This document shows, piece by piece, positions 40,799 to 51,984 of a stretch of 64,000 nt of DNA. Numbering within the stretch: position 1 is the stretch's first letter; each line of letters begins with the position of its first letter. This DNA is from DASQWP01 sp050697555 (GTDB lineage Bacteria; Actinomycetota; Thermoleophilia; Gaiellales; Gaiellaceae), in assembly GCA_050697555.1 (NCBI GenBank), contig JBOHAD010000006.1, positions 10,802 through 74,801 of the forward strand. Direction: 5' to 3'. The position numbers and the translations under genes were made by a program. Under the pieces are notes generated by a model. That model ran no database searches. It was not told where the DNA came from and saw only the letters and a list, made by a program, of their open reading frames with translations.

Positions 40799-41607
40799 GA
40801 GCCGTACCCTCCACGGCGCTCGTCGCGGACGACGACGCCCTCCTCGAGCGCGATTACGCGCTTGCGCATCTTGTCCACCATCTCGCGGTCGTGCGTGGCC
40901 ATGACGACCGTCGTGCCCGTGCGATTGATGCGGTAGAGGAGCTGCATGATCCCGACGGACGTGTCCGGGTCGAGGTTCCCCGTCGGCTCGTCGCAAATGA
41001 GGAGAGGCGGGTGGTTGACGAACGCGCGCGCGATCGAGACGCGCTGCTGCTCGCCGCCCGAGAGCTCGTGGGGGTAGCTGTTCATCTTGTGCCCCAGTCC
41101 GACGAGGGCGAGGATCTCCGGCACCTTCGCGCGAATCGAGCGCTTCGAGTCGCCCTGCACCTTGAGCGCGTACGCGACGTTCTCGGCGGCCGTGCGATCG
41201 GTGAGGAGCTTGAAGTCCTGGAAGACGCAGCCGATGTTGCGTCGCAGCATCGGCACCTTCGAGCGCTTGAGCCTAGCGAGCTCGCGCCCGCCGACGATGA
41301 TGCGGCCGTCGGTCGGGTCGAGCTCCTTCAGGAGCAGGCGCATGATCGTCGACTTGCCCGAGCCCGAGGGGCCGACGAGGAAGACGAACTCGCCCTTCTC
41401 GATCACGAACGTCGCTTCGCGGAGGGCGACGACGTTCGGGTCGTAGACCTTCGTGACCGCGTCGAAGACGATCATCGGCGCGCCCGCGGGAACCGGCGCG
41501 ACGACAGGCTCGCCGTTCAGCGCGGCCGCAGGCGCTTCCGTGGTTTCGTCGAGTCGCTCTGTAAGGTCGATTTCCTGCACCGGACTCAGATCGAGGGGGC
41601 ACCCCAT
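40795..41607 (-). CDS. ftsE: Cell-division ATP-binding protein FtsE
   Basis: A protein of 270 residues from the ATG at 41607. The conserved part starts at an internal ATG (41475, MIVFDAVTKVYDP), so the first 44 acidic residues are either an extension or untranslated. Walker A is VGPSGSGKST, the Q-loop is CVFQDFKLL, the ABC signature is ELSGGEQQRVSIARAF and Walker B is LLICDEPTGNLDP. With FtsX it forms the complex that activates septal peptidoglycan hydrolysis. A TAGACT box at 41639-41644 could start its transcript separately from prfB. Confidence 0.95.
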   Translation of the reverse strand: MGCPLDLSPVQEIDLTERLDETTEAPAAALNGEPVVAPVPAGAPMIVFDAVTKVYDPNVVALREATFVIEKGEFVFLVGPSGSGKSTIMRLLLKELDPTDGRIIVGGRELARLKRSKVPMLRRNIGCVFQDFKLLTDRTAAENVAYALKVQGDSKRSIRAKVPEILALVGLGHKMNSYPHELSGGEQQRVSIARAFVNHPPLLICDEPTGNLDPDTSVGIMQLLYRINRTGTTVVMATHDREMVDKMRKRVIALEEGVVVRDERRGGYGS

Positions 41608-41638
41608 CCCTTAGGGCTCTGGGGCTCGCAGACGCAGG

Positions 41639-41644
41639 AGTCTA
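41639..41644 (-). promoter_or_regulatory. Candidate -10 box (TAGACT) upstream of ftsE
   Basis: TAGACT on the minus strand lies between the prfB stop and the ftsE start, 31 bases before the ATG at 41607. It is the same hexamer as the -10 proposed at 15818. This is inference from the motif only. Confidence 0.35.
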
Positions 41645-41669
41645 GCTGAACGGGCGGTCGGAGGGACGC

Positions 41670-42777
41670 CTACGCCACCGTCCCGGCCGCTTGTGCCAGG
41701 AGGTACGCCTGGATGAAACGGTCGAGATCGCCGTCGAGGACGCCCTGGGCGTTGCCCACCTCGACGTCCGTACGGTGGTCCTTGACGAGCTGGTACGGAT
41801 GAAGGACGTAGCTCCGGATCTGGCTCCCGAAGCCGGTGTCGGCCACCTCCCCGCGCTCGCTCTGGAGCTCGGCCTCGCGCTTCTCGAGCTCGTGCTCCGC
41901 CAGGCGGCTCCGGAGGATCCGCATGGCCGTCTGGCGGTTCGAGAGCTGCGAGCGCTCCGCCTGGCACTGGACGACGATGCCCGTGGGGAGATGCGTGATG
42001 CGGACGGCCGAATCCGTCTTGTTGACGTGCTGGCCGCCGGCGCCGCTCGCCCGGTACGTGTCGATCCGCAGGTCGCCCTCGTCGATCTCGAGCTCGACGT
42101 CGTCGGCGACGAGCGGGCTCACGATCACCTGCGCGAAGGAGGTGTGGCGCCGGTGCGCTTGGTCGAAGGGCGAGAGGCGAACGAGCCGGTGGACGCCGCG
42201 CTCAGCCTTCAGCGTTCCATAGGCGTTCTCGCCCTCGACCGTGAACGTGGCGGACTTGAGGCCGGCCTCCTCGCCGGGTGACACCTCGATCAGCTCCGTG
42301 CGGAAGCCGCGGTCTGCCGCCCAGCGCAGGTACATGCGGAGGAGGATCTCCGTCCAGTCCTGCGCGTCGGTGCCGCCCGTGCCGGCGTGGATCGAGACGA
42401 CCGCGTCGCCGGCGTCGTACTCGCCGGTGAAGAGCGAGTCCTCCTGGAGGCGGTCGAGCCGGTCCTTGAGCGCCGCGACGCTCTGCTCCAGCTCGTCGAG
42501 CTCGCCGTCGTCCGAGGCGAGGGCCAGCAGCTCCCCGAGGTCGCCGGCCTCCCCGCTCAGCTCGTCGTAGCGCTCGGCCCGGCGACTGAGGCGCGCGTGC
42601 TCAGAGGAGATGCGTGCAGCGCGGCGCTGCTCGTCCCAGAAGCCCGGCTCGCCCATGGCGCCCTCGAGATCGGCGAGGCGGACCCGGAGCCCTTCCGGGT
42701 CAAAGGTAATCACGGACCCAGGCGAGCTGGGTCCCGATCTCCGCGAGCTGGCGCTCCACGAGCGAACGGTCGGCCAT
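41670..42777 (-). CDS. prfB: Peptide chain release factor 2, with programmed +1 frameshift
   Basis: The ATG at 42777 opens a 25-codon frame ending ..VRDYL then TGA (42702-42700). The +1 frame continues DPEGLRVRLADLEGAMGEP to 41670. This is the classic RF2 autoregulatory frameshift at CTT TGA C; the joined product is 368 residues. The GTG at 42713 would give only a truncated start. The domain-2 tripeptide region reads SPFDQAHRRH, with SPF for UGA/UAA recognition; the catalytic GGQ is in ASGAGGQHVNKTDSAVR. It terminates translation at UGA and UAA. Confidence 0.95.
42700..42705 (-). other. RF2 recoding site CTT TGA
   Basis: The slippery codon CTT is followed by an in-frame TGA and then C, as in most bacterial prfB genes. 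The usual upstream Shine-Dalgarno-like AGGGGG is not seen; the three codons before CTT are CGT GAT TAC. Shift efficiency may therefore rely on slow TGA decoding alone. Confidence 0.85.
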
Positions 42778-42932
42778 GGTGGTGGATGGTAGCGCCAGCG
42801 GCGTCCGGTGCCTCGAGCGCGGGCGCCCGACCCGGGGCCACCGCGAGCCTCCTCCGGCTTCAGCGTATCGCCGAGAATCGCGCGCGTGGCGCGCGGCCAT
42901 GTGCCTGAACTGTGCCGGGAAGGGCCGACCGC

Positions 42933-45641
<2,709 letters not shown>

Positions 45642-45663
45642 CAGCTCAGGTTAGCGGTCGGGA

Positions 45664-46197
45664 TCAGAGAGGGTCGACGGTCAGCTCCCACCGATCCTCC
45701 CCCACCCTATCGGCACGCGCGACGAAGGACTGAAAGCGCTCCCGGCCACGCCGCTCGAGCTCGCGGACAGCTTCCCCCCAGGCCGGATCGACGGCGACGG
45801 CCTCTTCGCCGTCGACGAGAACGGCGCGGTCTCCGTCCGGGACGACGACGACCTCGAGCGACGAAATCCTCGCGGGGAGTGAGAGGGCGAGCGGCTCCGA
45901 CCGGAGCACCCGGCCCGCGACCGCCCACTCCAGGGGCCCCCGGCGCACGGCACGGACTGCGTACGGCGGCTGGAGGTCGAGCTCTGCGGCGAGCGCAGGA
46001 ACGGCGTCGGGAGGCACTTCCCCGAGTACGGCTCTGTCGGCGAGAATCGCGAACTCGAGCTCGTGCAGCTCCGTCGCCGCGAGAGCCTCCACGTCGACGA
46101 TGGAGAACGCGTCCCACTCGCGCAGGCGCGAGAGCCCGGAGACGCCGCTCTCGACCCAGCGGAACGCGCGCGGGTCGCTGATGTCGTCGGGGCTCAT
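45664..46197 (-). CDS. Hypothetical protein between secA and hpf
   Basis: A protein of 177 residues, acidic, without signal peptide or membrane segment. It includes LHELEFAILADRAVLGEVP, PPYAVRAVRRGPLEWAVAGR and VVVVPDGDRAVLVDGEEA, suggesting a mixed alpha/beta fold. I do not recognise the family. Codon bias and its place within a tightly spaced minus-strand series support it as real. It may be co-transcribed with secA, 22 bp downstream. Confidence 0.6.
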   Translation of the reverse strand: MSPDDISDPRAFRWVESGVSGLSRLREWDAFSIVDVEALAATELHELEFAILADRAVLGEVPPDAVPALAAELDLQPPYAVRAVRRGPLEWAVAGRVLRSEPLALSLPARISSLEVVVVPDGDRAVLVDGEEAVAVDPAWGEAVRELERRGRERFQSFVARADRVGEDRWELTVDPL

Positions 46198-46252
46198 AGG
46201 CCAGGCTCTGGCCTAGTTCCCCCCGCGGGAGCGAGCCGAAGGCGAGGGACGC

Positions 46253-46804
46253 TCAGGTTACTTGCGGCTCGATGAGGCCGTAGTTGCCGTCGCGGCGCCG
46301 GTAGACGACGTTGACGCCGTCCGACTCGGCGTTCTGGAACACGAAGAAGTCGTGGCCGATGAGCTCGAGCTGGAGGACGGCCTCCTCGGGGCTCATCGGC
46401 TTCACCGCGAACTGCTTGATCTTGACGATGACGGGGTGCTCCTCGTCCGGGACGACCGGGCGGGCGTCGAGCTCGGCCGCGCTTCCGTGGTTGCGGTTGC
46501 CGGGACCCCGACGGCGCTTGTCGCGATAGCGGCGCGCCTGCCGCTCGAGCTTGGCCACGAGGAGGTCGATCGAGGCTCGCATGTCCGTCGAGCTTTCGCG
46601 GGCGCGCAGGACGGGGCCCTTCGTCCAGATGGTCGCCTCGGCGATCTGGTTCGCCGAGATGGACGGGTTTCGCTCCACGGCGAGCTCGAGCTCGAGGCGG
46701 GCGGCGTCGTGCAGATGCTTGTCGAGCTTCCCGAGCTTCTCCTGGGCGTAGGTCTTGAGGGAGTCGCTCACCTCGACGTTCTTGCCCTTGACCTGAAGTC
46801 TCAC
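46253..46804 (-). CDS. hpf: Long-form ribosome hibernation promoting factor
   Basis: A protein of 183 residues. The N-terminal RaiA/HPF domain (1-100; LQVKGKNVEVSDSLKTYAQEK and ASIDLLVAKLERQARRY) binds the 30S decoding centre. A linker leads to the C-terminal dimerisation domain (about 130-183; IVKIKQFAVKPMSPEEA, FFVFQNAESDGVNVVYRRRDG) that pairs two 70S ribosomes into 100S dimers. Placement upstream of secA is typical. AGGAGG lies a few bases before the ATG. Confidence 0.95.
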   Translation of the reverse strand: MRLQVKGKNVEVSDSLKTYAQEKLGKLDKHLHDAARLELELAVERNPSISANQIAEATIWTKGPVLRARESSTDMRASIDLLVAKLERQARRYRDKRRRGPGNRNHGSAAELDARPVVPDEEHPVIVKIKQFAVKPMSPEEAVLQLELIGHDFFVFQNAESDGVNVVYRRRDGNYGLIEPQVT

Positions 46805-46857
46805 GAGAGCCTCCTCATCGGATTACGCTCAATCTACCGCACGGCGGACGGCCCGAA

Positions 46858-47532
46858 TCACCGGCGGACGGCACGGGCGAAGGTGACGACATGGACGGCG
46901 CCGGCGCCGGAACGCTTGAGTGCGGCCGCAGCGACCGCGGCCGTCGCACCGGTCGTGTAGACATCGTCTACGACCGCTACGACTGCTGGCGCAGTCGTGG
47001 CGGAGAAGGCGTCCTGGACATTCTTCCGTCGCGCGGAACGCGGCAACCCGCGCTGCCGAGCGATGGGCCGGGTGCGCTTCAGCAGGGCCACGGCGGGAAG
47101 CTCCCAGCGGGCTGCGAGCTCGCGCGCGAGCCCCTCTGCGGGATTGACGCCACGCCAGCGGCTTCGGTCGGCGTCCCCCGGGATCCATGTCAGCGCGTCG
47201 ACGCGCGGCGGCGGGACGTTCTCCGCGACGAGGTCGGCGGCGAGCCTTGCGATCCGGCCGAGCCCGCGCTCCTTCCAGGCGCCGACGAGCCTGCGCGCGG
47301 CGCCCTCGTACGCGACGGCCGCGCGGGCCGAGCCGAAGGGAACGCGCCGGCCGGCGCACTCGCCGCAGCGCTCCACGGGCCAGGCCGTGGGAGCGCCGCA
47401 GCGGGCGCAAAGGGTCCCGCCGAGGCGGAGAAGCCCGGCGCGGCACTCACGGCAGAGGAGCCCTCCTTCGACCCGGCACGCGACGCAACGCTCGGGAAGC
47501 AGGAGATCGAGAAGGCTGGCGCTGAAACCCAC
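46858..47532 (-). CDS. ComF-family phosphoribosyltransferase-like protein
   Basis: A protein of 224 residues. Zinc-binding cysteine pairs at the N-terminus (CVACRVEGGLLCRECR and CARCG, CGEC) precede a type I phosphoribosyltransferase fold with the PRPP loop VVAVVDDVYTTGATAAV. RQRGLPRSARRKNVQDAF is the ComF-typical insert. In naturally competent bacteria ComF helps DNA processing during uptake; in others the role is unknown. It sits directly upstream of hpf, a common order. Confidence 0.9.
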   Translation of the reverse strand: MGFSASLLDLLLPERCVACRVEGGLLCRECRAGLLRLGGTLCARCGAPTAWPVERCGECAGRRVPFGSARAAVAYEGAARRLVGAWKERGLGRIARLAADLVAENVPPPRVDALTWIPGDADRSRWRGVNPAEGLARELAARWELPAVALLKRTRPIARQRGLPRSARRKNVQDAFSATTAPAVVAVVDDVYTTGATAAVAAAALKRSGAGAVHVVTFARAVRR

Positions 47533-47593
47533 CCCGGCGAGAGTAGGAGCCGAATCCGCGCGAAACGCGCCCAGACCGTCCCGAGTGTGGGCC

Positions 47594-47632
47594 GGCCGGG
47601 TCCCGCCCGCCCGAGGGGAGCGGGACCCGGCC
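47594..47632 (-). terminator. GC-rich perfect hairpin after the M6-like protease gene
   Basis: GGCCGGGTCCCGC and GCGGGACCCGGCC pair perfectly over 13 bp with a 13-base loop, starting nine bases past the stop codon at 47641. There is no U-tract, as is usual for actinobacterial hairpin terminators. Confidence 0.75.
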
Positions 47633-47640
47633 GCGCCGAC

Positions 47641-49752
47641 CTACTTCTTGTTCAGGTCGCTGATCTTCAGGTTGCAGGTGGCCGTATCCGTCTCGGACGG
47701 ATCGCTCTCGGAGGTAGCCGTGAGCGTGACTCGAGCTCGGTTGGAGGAGCCCGGCGTGCGGGTCACGTAGACCGGGACGTTCGTCGTCTCGCCGAACTCG
47801 GCGGTCGCCAGCGCGTTGTAGGGCTGAGCGCTCCAGCCCGCTCCCGAGAGCGACGCCGAGACGCGGTAGAGGTCCGAGTCGAGGTAGCCGCTCACGTCCT
47901 CGGGATGGTCGCCTGCAGGCGGGGCACCCGTGCCCGTGTTCGTCAGCGGGAAGTTGCAGTTCGCCGCCCAGGCGGGCCGCACCCGCTCGGTCGTGGCGTT
48001 CCGAAGAGCGACGTCCCGGCTCTGCGGGCCGGGCCCGTCCAGCGAGCGGATGCCGACGGTGTACGAGAGCACGCCGTCGGCGTCCTTCTCCACGTCCACG
48101 ATGTAGAAGTGGAGCCGGTTGGGCTCGTCGACGTACTCGTACTCCGTGCCCGACTCGAGGCCGGCGTTGAACGTCGCGTCCGCGAGCTGGCGGTAGTCGC
48201 CGTAGGACATCGGCGCCGGCGTGCCGTCCGGGCGATGGAAGTCGACGGCGTTCATGTCGTCGGGATGCGCGTCGATGATCCAGACGAAGGGCGCGGAATC
48301 CGCGTTCTTCGTGCGCGAGATGAGGACGCCGTGGCCGGGCAGGAAGGAGTCGTTCCCGATCCGCTGCGCCACCTCGAGCGTGTAGTTGTTGTAGAGGCTG
48401 CTGCCCACGATGTTGCCCGCCGCGTTCCGCGTCGGGCCCGGGCAGTCGGGGTTCTCGGCGACCACGCAGGAAGGCGACTGGTCACCGCGCGTCGGATCCG
48501 CGAGCGAGGGCGACGGGCTGAGGACGATGTTCACGCCGGTGAGCCCGCTCGGGCCCGGATCGGCAGGCCGGGCGGTGATCCTCGCCACGACCGGACCCGA
48601 TTCAGCAAGCGCGTTCCGGTTCAGGCGGAGGACGTTGTCCTCCGTTACGAACCCGAGCTTGATCCGGTTCCGCAGGTTGTGGTTCGATCCGAGCGCCCCG
48701 CCCTGCGTCGCGGGGATGTGCCAGCGGGTGTGGGGGCCGCCGGGGCCGTTGAAGGTGCCGCGGCTGAGCATGTCCCAGGGGCCCGTGTAGCTCCGCCGCA
48801 GCGGGATGCCGTACGGGTTGTTGTAGTTGTCGCCGATGCCGAGGTTGTGGGAGAGCTCGTGAGCATACGTGCCCATGCCCGAGCTCTCGGCCTCGGTCGA
48901 CGAGTTGCCGCTCGCGCTCGGCCAGATGGTCGAGGCCGCCGCGAACGACGTCCACGGCACGTACCGGGTCGGCGCCCAGTTCGGCTTCGTCGGATCCGGG
49001 TTCCCGAACTCCTCGCTGACGTCGTCGGGCGTCTGGAACATCATCTCGCCGAACTCCTGCCAGGTGCTGCTCTCGTCCTGGCCGGCCATCATGAAGAAGA
49101 TGTTGTCGTAGGAGTTCGCGACCTCCAGGCCGACGTCGTCGTACCAGGCCTGGCGGGCGTCGCCGTTGGTCGACCCCCTGCGGTTGATGACGCGATTGCA
49201 AGGCTCGAAGCCCGTCGGACACGCCGATCCGGCGCCGCCGGCGTCGCGCAGGTGGTACTCGAACGTGTGGCCGGGCATGCGGTACGGACCGAACGCGTCC
49301 ACCTCGACGCTGTAGCGGCCGAGCGAGTTCTCCATCCAGTACTTGTTCATCGTGACGAAGTTGTTCAGCGGCTGCGGCTCGTTGAGGAAGTCCCGGTAGA
49401 AGGCCGGCACGTCCTCCCGCGGGACGCCGCTCGCGGTTTGCGGGTTGCCGAAGATCGTCGACTCGGGCGCCTGGCTCACCACGAACGGCTGGTCCGGGAA
49501 GTCGACGACGACGAGCGCCGTCCGCCACGTCTCGAGGCTCGGCTCCAGGGCCGGATTGCCCCAGTCGGTGTTCGGAACCGGCTCGTAGTCGGCCCACGTC
49601 ATGTCGTCTGGCAGGACCCAGTCCTGCGGGTCGAGCGGCTGGAAGGGCGGCGCGTGCCCGCCGGGCTGAGCGCCCGCCGCCTGGGCCGCGATCGCCGCGA
49701 GGGCAAGGATCGCGAGCAGGAGCGCCGATCTGAGACCGCGAGGAAGCGTCAT
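47641..49752 (-). CDS. Secreted M6-like (immune inhibitor A family) metalloprotease
   Basis: A protein of 703 residues from the ATG with AAAGGAA about nine bases upstream. Signal peptide LRSALLLAILALAAIAAQA. The zinc site is in YAHELSHNLGIGD (HExxH) at about residue 285. Nearby motifs fit M6-type proteases: ALVVVDFPDQPF, FMMAGQDESSTW, GPWDMLSRG. A C-terminal beta-rich domain follows, and the tail is SDLNKK. It probably degrades extracellular proteins. It is monocistronic by its 3' hairpin and lies next to a divergent-length gap of 200 bp. Confidence 0.82.
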   Translation of the reverse strand: MTLPRGLRSALLLAILALAAIAAQAAGAQPGGHAPPFQPLDPQDWVLPDDMTWADYEPVPNTDWGNPALEPSLETWRTALVVVDFPDQPFVVSQAPESTIFGNPQTASGVPREDVPAFYRDFLNEPQPLNNFVTMNKYWMENSLGRYSVEVDAFGPYRMPGHTFEYHLRDAGGAGSACPTGFEPCNRVINRRGSTNGDARQAWYDDVGLEVANSYDNIFFMMAGQDESSTWQEFGEMMFQTPDDVSEEFGNPDPTKPNWAPTRYVPWTSFAAASTIWPSASGNSSTEAESSGMGTYAHELSHNLGIGDNYNNPYGIPLRRSYTGPWDMLSRGTFNGPGGPHTRWHIPATQGGALGSNHNLRNRIKLGFVTEDNVLRLNRNALAESGPVVARITARPADPGPSGLTGVNIVLSPSPSLADPTRGDQSPSCVVAENPDCPGPTRNAAGNIVGSSLYNNYTLEVAQRIGNDSFLPGHGVLISRTKNADSAPFVWIIDAHPDDMNAVDFHRPDGTPAPMSYGDYRQLADATFNAGLESGTEYEYVDEPNRLHFYIVDVEKDADGVLSYTVGIRSLDGPGPQSRDVALRNATTERVRPAWAANCNFPLTNTGTGAPPAGDHPEDVSGYLDSDLYRVSASLSGAGWSAQPYNALATAEFGETTNVPVYVTRTPGSSNRARVTLTATSESDPSETDTATCNLKISDLNKK

Positions 49753-49954
49753 CTCACCGTTCCTTTCTGAACCGGGCGCGTGGCCCGCTGACGCCGTAAA
49801 CGCGTCACCCGCCGGCCGGGTCGTGTGCACGGGCACGGCCGCAGGGTGAGGACGGTCGCCGGTCGAGACGACGCGCAGGGCTCCCCCGTTCCCCCCTTGT
49901 GCCCAGATGCGACACCCTAGTACGTTTCCGCCGCCCGCCAGGCAGCGGCCGCGC
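49753..49954. other. Intergenic region upstream of the M6-like protease
   Basis: About 200 bp without a gene. It must hold the protease promoter and the 3' end of the nucleotide-sugar operon. I saw only the ribosome-binding site next to 49752 and no clear hairpin or known RNA. Confidence 0.5.
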
Positions 49955-50980
49955 TCAGGAGTCGCGCGCGGCGGGGTAGCGGAGGATGCTCTCGCCCAAC
50001 TGGGACGCGTCGCCGAAGATGCCCGCGATGGCGAGCCCCTCGTCGGGAACGACGCTGCCGGGGAGCAGCGCCGCGCGCCTGATCGCGGCCTCTTTGCCGA
50101 CGTGGCAGTCGGCGCCGATTGCGGCCGGGCCGCGCACCTGCGCGCCCGCCTCCACGGTCACATTCGGGCCGAGCACGACCGGCCCGTCGATCTTCGCCGT
50201 GGCATCGATGTGACAGCCGCCCTCCGCCCAGACACCCGGCGCGATCTCCTCGCCCGGGATGTCGACGCGCACGTGGCCGAGGACGGCGTCCAGGATCGTG
50301 TTCCGGAGCTCGTCGAGGTCGCCCACGTCGTTCCAGTACGCCATCGTCGTGTAGGCGTAGACGTCCTCCCCGGCGGCGACGAGCATCGGCCAGACGTTCT
50401 CGCCGAAGTCGTAGAACCCGTCGTCCGGGATCCGCTCCAGGAGCGCCGGCTCGATCACGTAGATGCCGCAGTTGGCGAGGTCGCTCCGGGCCTCGTCGCG
50501 CCGGGGCTTCTCCTGGAACCCTCGTACGCGCGTGTCGCGGTCGAGGATGACGACGCCGTACGCCGAGGGGTCCTGCACCGGCTTGACCGTGAGCGTGGCG
50601 AGCGCGCCGCTGCGCTGGTGGTGGCCCAGCAGAGCGGTCAGGTCGACGTCGTGGAGACCGTCGCCCGAGGTGATGAGGATCGTCTCGTCGCCCCAGTAGT
50701 CCTGGAGCTTCTTCGTCCCGCCGGCCGTGCCGAGGAGCTCCGGCTCGTGCGACCAGAGGATCGACATGTCGAGAGCCGACCCGTCTCCGAAGTAGCGCTG
50801 GATCATCTCCGGGAAGGCATGCAGGTTGATCCCCACCTCGCTCACGTCGTGCCGGCGCAGAAGGTTGAGAAGGTGGTGGAGAACAGGCCGGTTCGCCACG
50901 GGCATCATCGGCTTCGGCAAAACGTCGGTCAGCGGCCGCAGGCGCGTGCCCAGGCCGGCAGCCATCACCATCGCCTTCAT
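49955..50980 (-). CDS. Sugar-1-phosphate nucleotidyltransferase (GlmU/ManC-like)
   Basis: A protein of 341 residues. The N-terminal nucleotidyltransferase domain begins KAMVMAAGLGTRLRPLTDVLPK (read in parts: GLGTRLRPLT and LPKPMMPVANRP), with the metal site around ITSGDGLHDVD and FQEKPRRDE. A C-terminal left-handed beta-helix follows (APGVWAEGGCHIDATAKI, GPVVLGPNVTVEAGAQV). It makes an NDP-sugar, probably GDP-mannose or dTDP/UDP-glucose type; the exact sugar is open. The ATG overlaps the stop of mtnA (50977-50980). Confidence 0.85.
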   Translation of the reverse strand: MKAMVMAAGLGTRLRPLTDVLPKPMMPVANRPVLHHLLNLLRRHDVSEVGINLHAFPEMIQRYFGDGSALDMSILWSHEPELLGTAGGTKKLQDYWGDETILITSGDGLHDVDLTALLGHHQRSGALATLTVKPVQDPSAYGVVILDRDTRVRGFQEKPRRDEARSDLANCGIYVIEPALLERIPDDGFYDFGENVWPMLVAAGEDVYAYTTMAYWNDVGDLDELRNTILDAVLGHVRVDIPGEEIAPGVWAEGGCHIDATAKIDGPVVLGPNVTVEAGAQVRGPAAIGADCHVGKEAAIRRAALLPGSVVPDEGLAIAGIFGDASQLGESILRYPAARDS

Positions 50981-51972
50981 GCCCGCGCCTCCGCCGTGGC
51001 GACGCTCGCCAGCGACAGCTCGTACGGCGGCCGGTGCGCGCCCAGCTCGGTCACGACGGCCGTGACGAGTCCCCCCGGCGTGACGTCGAAGGCCGGATTG
51101 CGCGCGGGGAAGCGGCCGGTCAGCTCGGCGGCGTCGCGCTCCTCGATCGGGATCTCCGCGCCCGTCGGCGTCGCCAGGTCGACCGTCGAGGTGGGCGCCA
51201 CGACGTAGAACGGAAGGCCGTGGTGCGCGGCCAGCACGGCGAGCGCGTACGTGCCGATCTTGTTCGCCGTATCGCCGTTGCCGGCGATGCGGTCTGCCCC
51301 GGTGAGGACGGCGCTCACCTCCCCGCGGGCCATCATCGCGCCCGCGGCCGAGTCGGCGATCACCGTGTGGGGGATGCCGGCGCGCTCGAGCTCCCACGCC
51401 GTCAGGCGGCTTCCCTGAAGGAGCGGTCGGGTCTCGTCGACGAAGACGTGCTCGAGGAGGCCCTGCGTCCAGGCGGCGCGTAGGGCGCCGAGCGCGGTGC
51501 CGATCCCTCCCGTGGCGAGCCCGCCCGTGTTGCAGTGCGTGAGGGCCCGCGTCCCGGGGGTGAGCAGCGCCGCCGCGTGCTCGGCCATCCGCCGGCAGCG
51601 CTCGACCTCCTCGCGATGGAGCGCCCGCGCCCGCTCCGCGAGGCCGCCGTCGGTCTCGCGCATCTCCCGGATCGCCCACGCGAGGTTGACGGCGGTGGGT
51701 CGGGAGGCGAGGAGCGTGGCGGCGGCCTCGTCGAGGTTCTCGCCCTGCTCGGCGGCGAGGGCGTACCCGTAGGCGGCCGCGATGCCGATCGCCGGCGCGC
51801 CGCGGACGGCGAGGGTGCGAATCGCCTCCGCCACCTCGGCCGCGGAGCGGCACTCGAGGTGTTCGAGGTCCTCGGGAAGCCTTCGCTGATCCAGGAGGAC
51901 GACGCGGCCGTCCTCGAGACGCAGGATCTCGTCGGGCTGGAGCTCACCCCTCTCCGGAAAATGCGTGAGCAT
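50977..51972 (-). CDS. mtnA: S-methyl-5-thioribose-1-phosphate isomerase
   Basis: A protein of 331 residues. It isomerises methylthioribose-1-phosphate to the ribulose form in methionine salvage. Motifs include LDQRRLPEDLEHLEC, VRGAPAIGIAAAYG, THCNTGGLATGGIGTALG (active-site Cys), DETRPLLQGSRLTAWEL and GADRIAGNGDTANKIGTY (catalytic Asp). The first codons lie inside a perfect hairpin (51952-51981), and the gene starts 12 bases after the ahcY stop. Pairing with ahcY is consistent with recycling of SAM by-products. Confidence 0.93.
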   Translation of the reverse strand: MLTHFPERGELQPDEILRLEDGRVVLLDQRRLPEDLEHLECRSAAEVAEAIRTLAVRGAPAIGIAAAYGYALAAEQGENLDEAAATLLASRPTAVNLAWAIREMRETDGGLAERARALHREEVERCRRMAEHAAALLTPGTRALTHCNTGGLATGGIGTALGALRAAWTQGLLEHVFVDETRPLLQGSRLTAWELERAGIPHTVIADSAAGAMMARGEVSAVLTGADRIAGNGDTANKIGTYALAVLAAHHGLPFYVVAPTSTVDLATPTGAEIPIEERDAAELTGRFPARNPAFDVTPGGLVTAVVTELGAHRPPYELSLASVATAEARA

Positions 51973-51981
51973 TTTCCGGAG
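51952..51981 (-). promoter_or_regulatory. Perfect hairpin enclosing the mtnA start codon
   Basis: CTCCGGAAAATGC and GCATTTTCCGGAG pair perfectly over 13 bp around a four-base loop. The ATG of mtnA (51972-51970) sits at the top of the stem. In the minus-strand mRNA this would hide the start codon unless ribosomes finishing ahcY or a ligand opened it. Confidence 0.7.
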
Positions 51982-51984
51982 CTG

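Noticed and set aside
46858..47532. Evidence of natural competence
   Set aside because: A ComF-like gene alone is widespread in non-competent bacteria, and no other competence gene is in the window.
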